Part shown: positions 1 through 7,968 of the stretch, piece by piece
Position numbering within the stretch: the stretch's first letter is position 1
How the letters are laid out: every line of letters starts with the position of its first letter
NCBI RefSeq assembly: GCF_003999995.1
Contig: NZ_RJAD01000001.1
Location: 1,922,001 to 1,986,000 of the forward strand
Origin: Microbacterium sulfonylureivorans
GTDB lineage: Bacteria > Actinomycetota > Actinomycetes > Actinomycetales > Microbacteriaceae
DNA: 64,000 nt
Reading direction: 5' to 3'
Translations under genes and position numbers: made by a program
The notes under the pieces: model-generated
Told to the model about the DNA's origin: nothing
The model's database searches: none
Seen by the model: the letters and a program-made list of their open reading frames with translations, nothing else

Positions 1-1
1 C

Positions 2-598
2 CTGGCCGGGTCCGCCGTGACCACGGGTGTCGTGGAGGCGACCGCGGACGGCGGCGAACCGATCACCGTGCTCAACGTCGTGTCGGTGGGCGCCTACCCG
101 GAGCTGATCGAGGAGCGCGAGCGACGCAGCAGCCTCGGCAAATGGCTCGGCGGCGTAGCGGCCACGTGGACGGCCCTGCGACGCGCGGAACCGCTGACCG
201 TCGTGCGCGACGGCCGGCGGGCACGGGTGTGGTCGGTGTTCGTCAGCGTCGGTCGCAACGACCCCGAGCGCGTCGCGACGATGCAGCGGCAGGATCTCGC
301 CGCCGATGTGCTCGACGTCCGCATCCACCACGCCCGAGGGTCCCGGCTGCGAGCCCTCGCGTCGCTCGCATTCGGCAAGCGCACCGCCGCGGTGCTGCGG
401 GCGGTGCGGCTGTTCCCGCGCGACGCCGACATCGAGCGTCTCGTCGTGCCCGAGATCGAGCTCCTCGTGAGGCCGCAGCCCGGGCGTCCGTCCGTCTTCG
501 TGCACGACGGCGAACTCGTCGAGCGCGACGCCGCGGGATTCACCCTGCACTGCGTCGCCGTCCCCGCGTCGCTCCGGGTCTACGCCCCCGCGCCCTAG
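2..598 (+). CDS. Diacylglycerol/lipid kinase family protein, C-terminal part (5' partial)
   Basis: The reading frame is open from the window edge and ends at a TAG at 596-598, so this is probably the tail of a longer gene. A GTG at 17 is an alternative start, but no convincing ribosome site can be judged. The layout recalls the C-terminal beta-sandwich of DAGK-type lipid kinases: a VVSVGAYPEL segment followed by a basic helix and GKWLGG, a LDVRIHHARGS strand, then a SVFVHDGELVER segment like the vDGE motif, and a terminal LRVYAP like the LrVlvP ending of that family. The catalytic GGDGT region would lie upstream of the window. In related genera this domain is often fused to a PAP2 phosphatase. 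Family assignment is by pattern only and moderately sure. Confidence 0.5.
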   Translation: MAGSAVTTGVVEATADGGEPITVLNVVSVGAYPELIEERERRSSLGKWLGGVAATWTALRRAEPLTVVRDGRRARVWSVFVSVGRNDPERVATMQRQDLAADVLDVRIHHARGSRLRALASLAFGKRTAAVLRAVRLFPRDADIERLVVPEIELLVRPQPGRPSVFVHDGELVERDAAGFTLHCVAVPASLRVYAPAP

Positions 599-680
599 GC
601 CCCGCGTCCCCCTGGGTCGACGCCCCTCGGCGCCCTAGGCCCCGCGCCCTAGGTCCAGCCCCGGGCCGCAGCCAGCGCGT

Positions 681-939
681 CAGCCGCAGGTCCGTGCAAC
701 TTCCGCAGCAGTTCCTGCGGCCGATGTCCCGAGATGCGGCTACGCCGAGTGCGTCGCCCCGGGCCGTAGCGCGCTTCGCGTCAGCCGTAGGTCCGTGCAA
801 CTTCCGCAGCAGTTCCTGCGGCCGATGTCCCGAGATGCGGTCACGCCGAGTGCCTCGCCCCGGGCCGCAGCCACCGCGTCAGCCGCAGGTCCGTGCAACT
901 TCCGCAGCAGTTCCTGCGGCCGATGTCCCGAATTGCGGC
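681..939. repeat. Tandem repeat of about 100 bp, nearly three copies
   Basis: Copies begin at 681, 782 and 880, so the spacing is 101 and 98 bp. Each contains the core CCGCAGCAGTTCCTGCGG, a 6-bp inverted repeat around a short loop, followed by CCGATGTCCCGA. The third copy diverges near 938. No gene is supported in 599-1066. The copies are contiguous with no unique spacers, so this is not a CRISPR array. Confidence 0.85.
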
Positions 940-945
940 CGACAG

Positions 946-1021
946 CGGATCCCCCGGCGAACGACGGATCCCCCGGCGAACAGCGGATCCCTCGGCGAAC
1001 GGCGGATCCCTCGGCGAACGA
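946..1021. repeat. Four tandem 19-bp units
   Basis: Units start at 946, 965, 984 and 1003 with an exact 19-bp period. They have the form CGGATCCCYCGGCGAACRR. The next unit start, at 1022, leads directly into the GGATGCC stem-loop. The array fills the gap between the two convergent genes. Confidence 0.85.
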
Positions 1022-1056
1022 CGGATGCCGCGGCCCGGCGTGGGTCGCGGCATCCG
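1022..1056. terminator. Bidirectional terminator-like stem-loop (GGATGCCGCGG family)
   Basis: Arms CGGATGCCGCG (1022-1032) and CGCGGCATCCG (1046-1056) pair perfectly. Three more pairs, one of them G-U, leave a 7-nt loop. It lies between a plus-strand gene ending at 598 and a minus-strand gene ending at 1067. No clear T-run follows, as is common in GC-rich genomes. Confidence 0.6.
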
Positions 1057-1066
1057 GGAATCGCAC

Positions 1067-2617
1067 TCAGTCGTGCTGCGGGAAGCCCAGGTTCAGGCCT
1101 CCGTGCGACGGGTCGAGCCAGCGCGACGTGATCGCCTTCTCGGCCGTGAAGAACTCGAAGCCGTGCGGACCGTACGCCTTCGCGTCGCCGAACAGCGAGG
1201 CCTTCCAGCCGCCGAACGAGTGGTACGCGACCGGGACGGGGATCGGCACGTTGATGCCGATCATGCCGACCTGCGCTTCGCGCTGGAAGCGCCGGGCTGC
1301 GCCGCCGTCGTTCGTGAAGATCGCGGTGCCGTTGCCGTAGAGGCTCGAGTTGATGATGCCGAGGCCGTCCTCGTAGCCCTCGACGCGGACGACCGAGAGC
1401 ACCGGGCCGAAGATCTCGTCCTTGTACACGGACGAGGTCGTCGGCACCTTGTCGATGAGGGTGGGTCCGAGCCAGAAGCCGCCGGGGTCGCCGTCGATCT
1501 CGACGTCGCGGCCGTCGACGACGACGGAGGCGCCGTCGGACGAGGCGACGTCGATGTAGGACGTGACCTTGTCGCGGTGCTGGCCGGTGATGAGCGGGCC
1601 CATGTCGCAGCCGCGCATGCCGTCGCCGGTGCGCAGGGTCGCCATGCGCTCGGACACCTTCTGCACGAACTCGTCGGCGATCGTGTCGACGGCGAGGACG
1701 ACCGAGATCGCCATGCAGCGCTCGCCCGCCGAGCCGAAGCCGGCGTTGACCGCGGCGTCGGCGGCGAGGTCGAGGTCGGCGTCCGGGAGGATCAGCATGT
1801 GGTTCTTGGCGCCGCCGAGGGCCTGCACGCGCTTGCCGTGACCGGTCGCCGTCTCGTAGACGTACTTCGCGATCGGCGTCGAGCCGACGAAAGAGATCGC
1901 CTTGACGTCGGGGTGCTCGAGGAGGGCGTCGACCGCCTCCTTGTCGCCGTGCACGACGTTCAGCACGCCGTCGGGGAGCCCTGCCTCCTTGAGGAGCGCC
2001 GCCATCCAGTTCGCGGCGGTCGGGTCCTTCTCGCTGGGCTTCAGGATCACGGCGTTGCCGGCCGCGAGGGCCACGGAGAAGAACCACAGCGGAACCATCG
2101 CCGGGAAGTTGAACGGGCTGATGATGCCCACGACGCCGAGCGGCTGGCGCAGCGTGTAGACGTCGATGCCCGTCGAGACGTTCTCGGAGTAGGCGCCCTT
2201 CGTGAGGTGGCCGAGGCCGCACGCGAACTCGACGACCTCCATGCCTCGCGCGATCTCGCCGAGCGCATCGGAGAGGACCTTGCCGTGCTCCGAGGTGAGG
2301 ATCTCGGCGAGCTCGCCCTTGCGGGCGTTCAGCAGCTCGCGGAAGGCGAACAGCACGCCCTGCCGCTTGGCGATCGACGCGTCGCGCCATCCCGCCCAGG
2401 CCTCGGACGCCACGTCGACGGCGGCTCCGACATCCGCTGTCGAGGCGAACCTCACCTGCTTCTGCACCGTTCCCAGCGCGGGGTTGTAGACGGACCCGGT
2501 CCGTTCGGACTCGCCGGCCCAGGCCGCCCCCCGCACCCAGTGCTCGAGGATCGTGGTCGCGGACTGGTCGGTCCGCTCCAGGGTCGTGGTGTCGGTCATC
2601 GTGTTCCTGCCCTTCAT
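1067..2617 (-). CDS. mmsA: CoA-acylating (methyl)malonate-semialdehyde dehydrogenase
   Basis: An ALDH-superfamily enzyme of 516 aa that oxidises malonate or methylmalonate semialdehyde with NAD and CoA to acetyl-CoA or propionyl-CoA plus CO2. The ISPFNFPAMVPLWF stretch around residue 170, FVGSTPIAK near 243 and the catalytic cysteine in GSAGERCMA (Cys301) are visible. Length is normal for MmsA. The start at 2617 has GAGGAGG 8 nt upstream. An internal ATG at 2599 (MTDTTT) also has a weaker AGGA site. It is the last gene of the cluster, 34 bp after the aminotransferase whose semialdehyde product it would consume. That context favours pyrimidine or beta-alanine breakdown over valine breakdown or inositol catabolism. 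Confidence 0.93.
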   Translation of the reverse strand: MKGRNTMTDTTTLERTDQSATTILEHWVRGAAWAGESERTGSVYNPALGTVQKQVRFASTADVGAAVDVASEAWAGWRDASIAKRQGVLFAFRELLNARKGELAEILTSEHGKVLSDALGEIARGMEVVEFACGLGHLTKGAYSENVSTGIDVYTLRQPLGVVGIISPFNFPAMVPLWFFSVALAAGNAVILKPSEKDPTAANWMAALLKEAGLPDGVLNVVHGDKEAVDALLEHPDVKAISFVGSTPIAKYVYETATGHGKRVQALGGAKNHMLILPDADLDLAADAAVNAGFGSAGERCMAISVVLAVDTIADEFVQKVSERMATLRTGDGMRGCDMGPLITGQHRDKVTSYIDVASSDGASVVVDGRDVEIDGDPGGFWLGPTLIDKVPTTSSVYKDEIFGPVLSVVRVEGYEDGLGIINSSLYGNGTAIFTNDGGAARRFQREAQVGMIGINVPIPVPVAYHSFGGWKASLFGDAKAYGPHGFEFFTAEKAITSRWLDPSHGGLNLGFPQHD

Positions 2618-2651
2618 TGGGAAGCCCTCCTCGTGAGAGGACGTGCACGCG

Positions 2652-3989
2652 TCAGAAGAGGTCTTCTTCGACGCTCGTCAAGGCTTCATCGTAAATCGTC
2701 ATGGCCTGGGATACCTCTGCGTCCGTGACGACGCAGGGCGGCACGACGTGGATCCGGTTGTCGGCGGCGAACGGCAGCAGGCCCCGCGACGACAGCTCCT
2801 TCTTGAGCTTTCCGATCACGTCGGCCCCGACGGGCTCGCGCGTCTCGCGATCGGAGACGAGCTCCATGGCCCAGAAGACGCCCTCGCCGCGGACCTCGCC
2901 GATCAGCGGATGCCGCGCCTCGAGGTCGCGCAGTCCGGGGCCGATCGCCTCGGCGCCGATGCGCCGGGCGTGCTCGACGATGCCCTCGTCCTCCATCGCG
3001 TCGATGGAGGCGATGATGGATGCCGCGGCCAGCGGGTGCCCGGAGTAGGTCAGCCCACCGGGGAAGACCCGCTCGTCGAACGTCGCCGACACCGCGTCCG
3101 AGATGACGACGCCGCCCACCGGCACGTAGCCGGAGTTGACGCCCTTCGCGAAGACGATGAGGTCGGGCACGACGTCGTACCCCTGGAACGCGAACCAGCG
3201 CCCGGTGCGGCCGAACCCGCACATGACCTCGTCGAGGATCAGCAGGATGCCGTAGCGGTCGCACAGGGCGCGCACACCGGCGAGGTACCCGGGCGGCGGC
3301 AGGAGGATGCCGGCCGTGCCGGGCACCGACTCGAGGAGGATCGCGGCGATCGTCGCCGGCCCCTCGGACTGGATCACCCGCTCGAGGTGGTGCAGGGCCC
3401 GCGCGGACTCCTCCTCGGGCGTCGTCGCCCAGAACTCGCTGCGGTAGAGGTAGGGGCCGAAGAAGTGCGCGTGTCCGCGGGCGTACTGGTTCGGCATCCG
3501 TCGCCAGTCGCCCGTCGCGACGATCGCCGCGCCGGTGTTGCCGTGGTACGAGCGGTACGTCGACAGGATCGTCTCGCGGCCCACATCCCCTCTGGCGGCA
3601 CAGTGGAGGCGGGCCATGCGGATGGCGTTCTCGTTGGCGTCGGCGCCGCCGTTGGTGAAGAACACCTTCGCGAACCCGTCGGGCGCCTTCGACAGGATGC
3701 GCTCGGCGGCCTGGCCGCGGGTGAGGTTGGCGGTGGCGGGGCCGATCGTCGCGAGCTCGCCGGCCTGCTTCTGGATCGCCGCGACGACAGCGGGATGCTG
3801 GTGCCCGATGTTGACGTTGACGAGCTGACTGGCGAAGTCGAGCATCCGATTGCCCGCGTGGTCCCACACGACGGTGCCGGAGCCGCCGGCGATCACGGGG
3901 AGATCGAGGCCCGCCTGCGCCGACCAGGAGTGGAAGACGTGCTCGCGGTCGAGCGCCTTCGCCATGGCGTCCAGGTCTGGTGTGGTCAT
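2652..3989 (-). CDS. Class III PLP aminotransferase, probably beta-alanine (omega-amino acid):pyruvate type
   Basis: A fold-type I, PLP-dependent enzyme of 445 aa. The cofactor aspartate lies in LLILDEVMCGFGRTG (Asp253) and the Schiff-base lysine in VFAKGVNSGYVPVGG (Lys282). The SYHG motif near 147-150 is typical of class III enzymes. The ATG at 3989 (MTTPDLD) has AAGGGAA 7 nt upstream; the longer open frame to 4061 lacks such a site. Sitting directly before mmsA and in the same cluster as dihydropyrimidinase and nitrilase, it most likely converts beta-alanine or beta-aminoisobutyrate to the matching semialdehyde. Exact substrate cannot be read from sequence; taurine or GABA remain possible. 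Confidence 0.88.
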   Translation of the reverse strand: MTTPDLDAMAKALDREHVFHSWSAQAGLDLPVIAGGSGTVVWDHAGNRMLDFASQLVNVNIGHQHPAVVAAIQKQAGELATIGPATANLTRGQAAERILSKAPDGFAKVFFTNGGADANENAIRMARLHCAARGDVGRETILSTYRSYHGNTGAAIVATGDWRRMPNQYARGHAHFFGPYLYRSEFWATTPEEESARALHHLERVIQSEGPATIAAILLESVPGTAGILLPPPGYLAGVRALCDRYGILLILDEVMCGFGRTGRWFAFQGYDVVPDLIVFAKGVNSGYVPVGGVVISDAVSATFDERVFPGGLTYSGHPLAAASIIASIDAMEDEGIVEHARRIGAEAIGPGLRDLEARHPLIGEVRGEGVFWAMELVSDRETREPVGADVIGKLKKELSSRGLLPFAADNRIHVVPPCVVTDAEVSQAMTIYDEALTSVEEDLF

Positions 3990-4033
3990 GCCCGATTCCC
4001 TTCGGTGAGCCGCTCCCCACCCGCAACGCTCGT

Positions 4034-4076
4034 CGCTCGACGGCCGGGGGTCAACCGGCAACCCGGCCGCCGAGCG
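4034..4076 (-). terminator. Intra-cluster stem-loop (attenuator or terminator)
   Basis: Arms 4034-4048 and 4062-4076 pair over 15 positions with one mismatch (CGCTCG-x-CGGCCGGG form) around a 13-nt loop. It sits in the 114-bp gap between the transporter lipoprotein gene and the aminotransferase, and may separate transport from catabolic expression. Confidence 0.45.
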
Positions 4077-4103
4077 AGCGAAACGAGACGGAACGTCTGG
4101 CGA

Positions 4104-5258
4104 CTAGTTGCCGCCCTCCTGCAGTTCGACCTCGATCGGGCTGAACCCGTCGCCGGTGAGGTCGACGCCATCGGCCTCGAGCTCGTCCAGCGCCTGCTGG
4201 ATGTACTCGTTCGACCAGGCGCTCGCCGGCGGCTCCTCGGTGATGAGGTGCGCGCCGGTCTCGTTGACGGCGGCCAGGGCCCCGTCGACCGTCTGCTGCC
4301 ACGCCGCCTCGTCGATGATGCCGATGCCGTCCGGCGACGGCCAGATGAGCTTGTTGATCTCGTTCATCATCCACAGCTCGTGGCTCGGACCCCAGGCGGA
4401 GCCGTTCGCGAGCGTGATCGCCGCGGCCTCGTCGGGGTTGTCGCGCGCGAACGCCCAGCCCTTGACGACGGCCTTCAGGAAGGCCACCGTCGTCGCGGCG
4501 TACTCCTCGTCGCTCTCGAGTCGCGCGGTGTCGGCCCAGATCGCGTCCTGCAGCATGGCGCCGACCGTGTCCTGGTAGCTGATGACGTTGAAGTCCTCTG
4601 GCTGGTAGAGCTCGCCGGTGTCGGGGTCGACGGTCTCGAGCAGCTGCGCGTACTCGTTGTAGGTCATCGCCTGGGCCGCGTCGATGTCGCCCTGCAGGAA
4701 GGCGTTCATGTTGAAGTCCTGCGTGATGATCTGCACCGTGGTCGAGTCGAGGCCCTCCGCGGCCATCGCCGCGAAGATCTCCCACTCGTTGCCGAAGCCC
4801 CAGGAGCCGATCGTCTTGCCCTCGAAGTCGGCGACCGAGTCGATGCCCGAATCGGCCCACGACACCTGGAGCGTGCCCGAGCGCTGGAAGATCTGCGCGA
4901 TGTCGGTCAGGTTGGCGCCGGCCTCGATCGATCCGAGCACCTTCGGCACCCACGCGATCGCGTAGTCGACGTCGCCGTTGGCGAGGGCATCCTGCGGCAC
5001 GATGTCGCCGCCGGACGGGATGATCTCGACCTCCAGACCCTCCTCCTCGAAGTACCCCTGGTCGATCGCCGCGAAATAGCCGGCGAACTGCGCCTGGGGG
5101 AGCCACTGGAGCTGGAGCTTCACCGGCGTCAGGTCACCGGCTTCGGGGTCGCCGCTTTCGGAGGGGGCGTCGTCTCCGCCGGAGCATCCGGCGAGCAGAA
5201 GCGCGGCCGACAGGGCGAACGCGCCTGTCGCGAGCGCGCGACGTGTGCTGTGTCTCAT
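4104..5258 (-). CDS. ABC transporter substrate-binding lipoprotein, NMT1/THI5-SsuA type
   Basis: A 384-aa lipoprotein. It has a basic start, a hydrophobic stretch and a lipobox LLAGC near residue 24, then a Gly/Ser/Asp linker. The mature domain has the family pattern VKLQLQWLPQAQFAGYFAAIDQGYFEEEGLEVEII and SGGDIVPQDALANGDVDYAI, typical of binding proteins for thiamine precursors, sulfonates and pyrimidines. The ATG at 5258 has AAAGGAA upstream. It follows permease, ATPase and permease genes on the same strand and completes an importer. The surrounding enzymes suggest a pyrimidine, dihydropyrimidine or hydantoin ligand; this is inference from context. Confidence 0.9.
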   Translation of the reverse strand: MRHSTRRALATGAFALSAALLLAGCSGGDDAPSESGDPEAGDLTPVKLQLQWLPQAQFAGYFAAIDQGYFEEEGLEVEIIPSGGDIVPQDALANGDVDYAIAWVPKVLGSIEAGANLTDIAQIFQRSGTLQVSWADSGIDSVADFEGKTIGSWGFGNEWEIFAAMAAEGLDSTTVQIITQDFNMNAFLQGDIDAAQAMTYNEYAQLLETVDPDTGELYQPEDFNVISYQDTVGAMLQDAIWADTARLESDEEYAATTVAFLKAVVKGWAFARDNPDEAAAITLANGSAWGPSHELWMMNEINKLIWPSPDGIGIIDEAAWQQTVDGALAAVNETGAHLITEEPPASAWSNEYIQQALDELEADGVDLTGDGFSPIEVELQEGGN

Positions 5259-5345
5259 GTCGTTCCTTTCAGTCCCCTCGCGGGGGTTCGCTGCGGTGGT
5301 GCAGTGCCGGCCTCGCGGGGCGAGGACGCGGTGAGGCGGCGCGCG

Positions 5346-6179
5346 TCATCGCGGGCCTCCGGTCGGGATGCGGCGGAGCACGAGCCACTCGAGCAGGGCC
5401 GTCGCCAGGTAGAAGACGAGTCCGAGCGCGATCGCGGCCGCGACGTACGCCCAGGCGCGGGCGTAGGCGCTCGTGGCGGCCGAGGTCGCGATGAAGGTGC
5501 CGAGCCCGCCGCGCGGGCCGCCGAAGTACTCCGCGACGAGGGCCGAGATCACCGCGAGCGAGCTGGCGATCCGGATGCCGGTCATGAGGTACGGCACGGC
5601 GGTGGGGAGGGTCACCTTGCGGAACGTCTCGCCGCCCGAGGCGGCGTACACGCGCATGAGGTCGCGGTGCACGGGCCGCGTCTGGAGCAGGCCGCGAAGG
5701 GTGTTGACGAACACCGGCACGAACGCCGCGAGCGCGGCGATCGCCTGCCGGCCGAATTGGCTGTCGGCGCCGAACATGGAATTGAGCACGGGCGCCAGGG
5801 CGACGATGGGGACGACCGCGAGTGATGCGACGATGGGCGCCGACATCCCGTCGATCGCCCGCCAGCGCGACGCGAGGGCGGCGAGCAGGATCGCCAGCAG
5901 CGTTCCGACCACGAGGCCGATGAGCGCGTTGGTGCCGGTGACGATCGTCGCCGACAGGATCGCCGGCCAGAACTCCACGAGCTGCTGCAGGATCGCTTCG
6001 GGGCTCGGCAGCAGGTAGTCCGAGACGCCGACGACGGTGACGAGGAACTGCCACAGGGCGAGCCCCAGAAGGCCGACGACGATCGGCGCGATGACGCGGA
6101 GGCGCCGCTCGGCGGCGGGGCTCCATCCCGTGCGCCGCAGGGGGGTAGCCGGGCTCGACGTCGCGGGCGCGGCGGTCAT
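5346..6179 (-). CDS. ABC transporter permease, SsuC/BPD family
   Basis: Integral membrane subunit of 277 aa with about six hydrophobic segments. The coupling-helix region reads VYAASGGETFRKVTLPTAVPYLMTGIRIASSLAVISALVAE, matching the EAA loop of the SsuC/TauC group. The start ATG at 6179 overlaps the stop of the ATPase gene (ATGA) and has GGAGGAG upstream, so it is translationally coupled. A longer open frame upstream runs over the ATPase gene in another frame and is not real. It pairs with the second permease at 7012-7968, giving a heterodimeric channel. Confidence 0.92.
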   Translation of the reverse strand: MTAAPATSSPATPLRRTGWSPAAERRLRVIAPIVVGLLGLALWQFLVTVVGVSDYLLPSPEAILQQLVEFWPAILSATIVTGTNALIGLVVGTLLAILLAALASRWRAIDGMSAPIVASLAVVPIVALAPVLNSMFGADSQFGRQAIAALAAFVPVFVNTLRGLLQTRPVHRDLMRVYAASGGETFRKVTLPTAVPYLMTGIRIASSLAVISALVAEYFGGPRGGLGTFIATSAATSAYARAWAYVAAAIALGLVFYLATALLEWLVLRRIPTGGPR

Positions 6180-7012
6180 CGCTCCTCCGCTCCCCGCGTG
6201 GCCGGGGCCGGCGTGCCGTGCAGCGCTTCGCGCACGGCCGTGACCTTCGCGAAGAACGCCGGCGTCTCGCGCAGCGTGTCGTCGCGCGCGACATCCGTCC
6301 CGAACCCGGTCTCGATCACGTCGGTGATGCGTCCGGGCCGGGGCGACATGACCACGACGCGGTCGGACAGGAAGACCGCCTCGGGGATCGAGTGCGTCAC
6401 GAACACGACGGCTGCCCCCGTCTCGGCGGCGATGCGCGACAGCTCCGCCTGCATTCGCTCGCGCGTCATCTCGTCGAGCGCGCCGAAGGGCTCGTCCATC
6501 AGCAGCAGCCGCGGCCGTTCGGCCAGCGCGCGGGCGATCGCGACGCGCTGCTGCATGCCGCCGGAGAGCTGATCGGGATGCCGGTCCGCGAAGTCCGACA
6601 GGCCGACGAGGTCGGCCAGCTCCGCGACCCGCGCCTTCCGCTCGGCGGCGCCGACGCCGTGGATCTCGAGCGGGAGCGCGATGTTGGCGGCGACCGTCCG
6701 CCAGGGCAGGAGCCCCGCCTGCTGGAAGGCGATGCCGTAGTCCTGGTCGCGCCGGGCGCGGTCGGCGGGCTTGCCGAAGACCTCCACGGTTCCGGAGGTC
6801 GCCGAGTCGAGGTCGGCGATGAGTCGCAGCAGCGTCGACTTGCCGCACCCGGACGGGCCGATCAGCGAGACGAACTCGCCCTCGGCGACGGTGAGCCCGA
6901 TGCCGTCGAGCGCGGTGACGTCGCCGGCCTTCGAGGGGAACTCCTTCGAGGCATCCCGCACCGTCACCGCCGCGGTCTTCACCGCGACCTCCGCGTTCGC
7001 CGTGTCGGTCAT
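6176..7012 (-). CDS. ABC transporter ATP-binding protein, SsuB/TauB type
   Basis: A 278-aa ATPase that powers the neighbouring importer. Walker A is GPSGCGKST, the signature is LSGGMQQRVAIARAL, and Walker B is LLLMDEPFGALDEMTR, the form typical of the nitrate/sulfonate/taurine group. The H-loop His is in VVFVTHSIPEA. The ATG at 7012 shares one base with the TGA of the upstream permease, and its own stop overlaps the next permease start. This is a tightly coupled permease-ATPase-permease block. Confidence 0.94.
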   Translation of the reverse strand: MTDTANAEVAVKTAAVTVRDASKEFPSKAGDVTALDGIGLTVAEGEFVSLIGPSGCGKSTLLRLIADLDSATSGTVEVFGKPADRARRDQDYGIAFQQAGLLPWRTVAANIALPLEIHGVGAAERKARVAELADLVGLSDFADRHPDQLSGGMQQRVAIARALAERPRLLLMDEPFGALDEMTRERMQAELSRIAAETGAAVVFVTHSIPEAVFLSDRVVVMSPRPGRITDVIETGFGTDVARDDTLRETPAFFAKVTAVREALHGTPAPATRGAEER

Positions 7013-7968
7013 CAGGCCGCCTCTCCTCGCCGATAGTCCTTCAGGAACACTCCGAGCAGCGCCACCGACCCTGCGGCGACGAGCCCGAGTGCGATCGCGC
7101 CGAAGATCGGCGCCCACGCCTTCGCCGGATCGCCCGACGCCTGACCGGCGAACTGGATCAGCAGCCGGCCGATCCCGCCCTGCAGGCCCGTCGACACCTC
7201 GGCGACGACGGCGCCGATGACCGCGTTCGCCGCACCGAGCCGCAGCGCGGGAAGCAGATACGGGACGGATGCCGGCAGTCGCAGCTTCACGAGCGTCGGC
7301 CAGTAGCCCGCGGCGTAGGTGTGCATGAGCTCGGTGTGGATGGCGTCGGGCGATTGGAGTCCGCGCAGCGCGCCGACCGCGATGGGGAAGAACGCGAGGT
7401 ACGACGCGATGAGGGCCACCGACATCCAGTCCTGCCACTCCCACCCGCCGATCTCGATGCGCGAGCCCCAGCTCTTGACGATCGGAGCGAAGGCGATGAG
7501 CGGCACGGTCTGACTCAGGATGATCCACGGGAGCAGGCCCCACTCGGCCAGGCGCCACCGCTGCATCAGCAGCGCGAACGCGAAGCCGACGATCGTCCCG
7601 ACGATCCAGCCGACCGCGGCGATCCCGAGGGTCGTGAGCGCGCCGAGGGCGATGACGCCCCACAGCGGCGGCGACCCCTCCTGACGGGTGACCGGCTCGA
7701 ACAGGCGGCCCGCCATGACCCACACGTGGGGCATCGCGAGGTCGGTCGTCCGTGGCAGGATGCGCACGCCGACGATGACAACGCCGTCCTCGGGGGCGAG
7801 CAGCTTGTACAGCTCCCACACGATGACGACGGCCGAGACGCCGACGATCCCCCACAGCCACGCCAGCCCGGAGCGGCGCGCGCGGGGGCGCGGGGCGCGC
7901 GCGGGACGGGCCGGATCGCCCGGCGCCGCCGGGGCGACCTGCGCGTCGGTCGGGGGCGCTGACGTCAT
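7012..7968 (-). CDS. ABC transporter permease, SsuC/BPD family (second copy)
   Basis: A 318-aa membrane subunit with an N-terminal Pro/Ala/Arg-rich cytoplasmic tail of about 35 residues and then about six membrane segments. The coupling loop reads HTYAAGYWPTLVKLRLPASVPYLLPALRLGAANAVIGAVVAE. It is longer than the partner permease because of extra residues between the first two membrane segments. The ATG at 7968 overlaps the TGA of the oxidoreductase (ATGA), so it is coupled to that gene. It likely forms a heterodimer with the 5346-6179 product. Confidence 0.92.
   Translation of the reverse strand: MTSAPPTDAQVAPAAPGDPARPARAPRPRARRSGLAWLWGIVGVSAVVIVWELYKLLAPEDGVVIVGVRILPRTTDLAMPHVWVMAGRLFEPVTRQEGSPPLWGVIALGALTTLGIAAVGWIVGTIVGFAFALLMQRWRLAEWGLLPWIILSQTVPLIAFAPIVKSWGSRIEIGGWEWQDWMSVALIASYLAFFPIAVGALRGLQSPDAIHTELMHTYAAGYWPTLVKLRLPASVPYLLPALRLGAANAVIGAVVAEVSTGLQGGIGRLLIQFAGQASGDPAKAWAPIFGAIALGLVAAGSVALLGVFLKDYRRGEAA

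Noticed and set aside
681..1021. Possible CRISPR array
   Set aside because: Repeats are contiguous with no unique spacers, lengths are 98-101 bp and 19 bp, and no cas gene is present.
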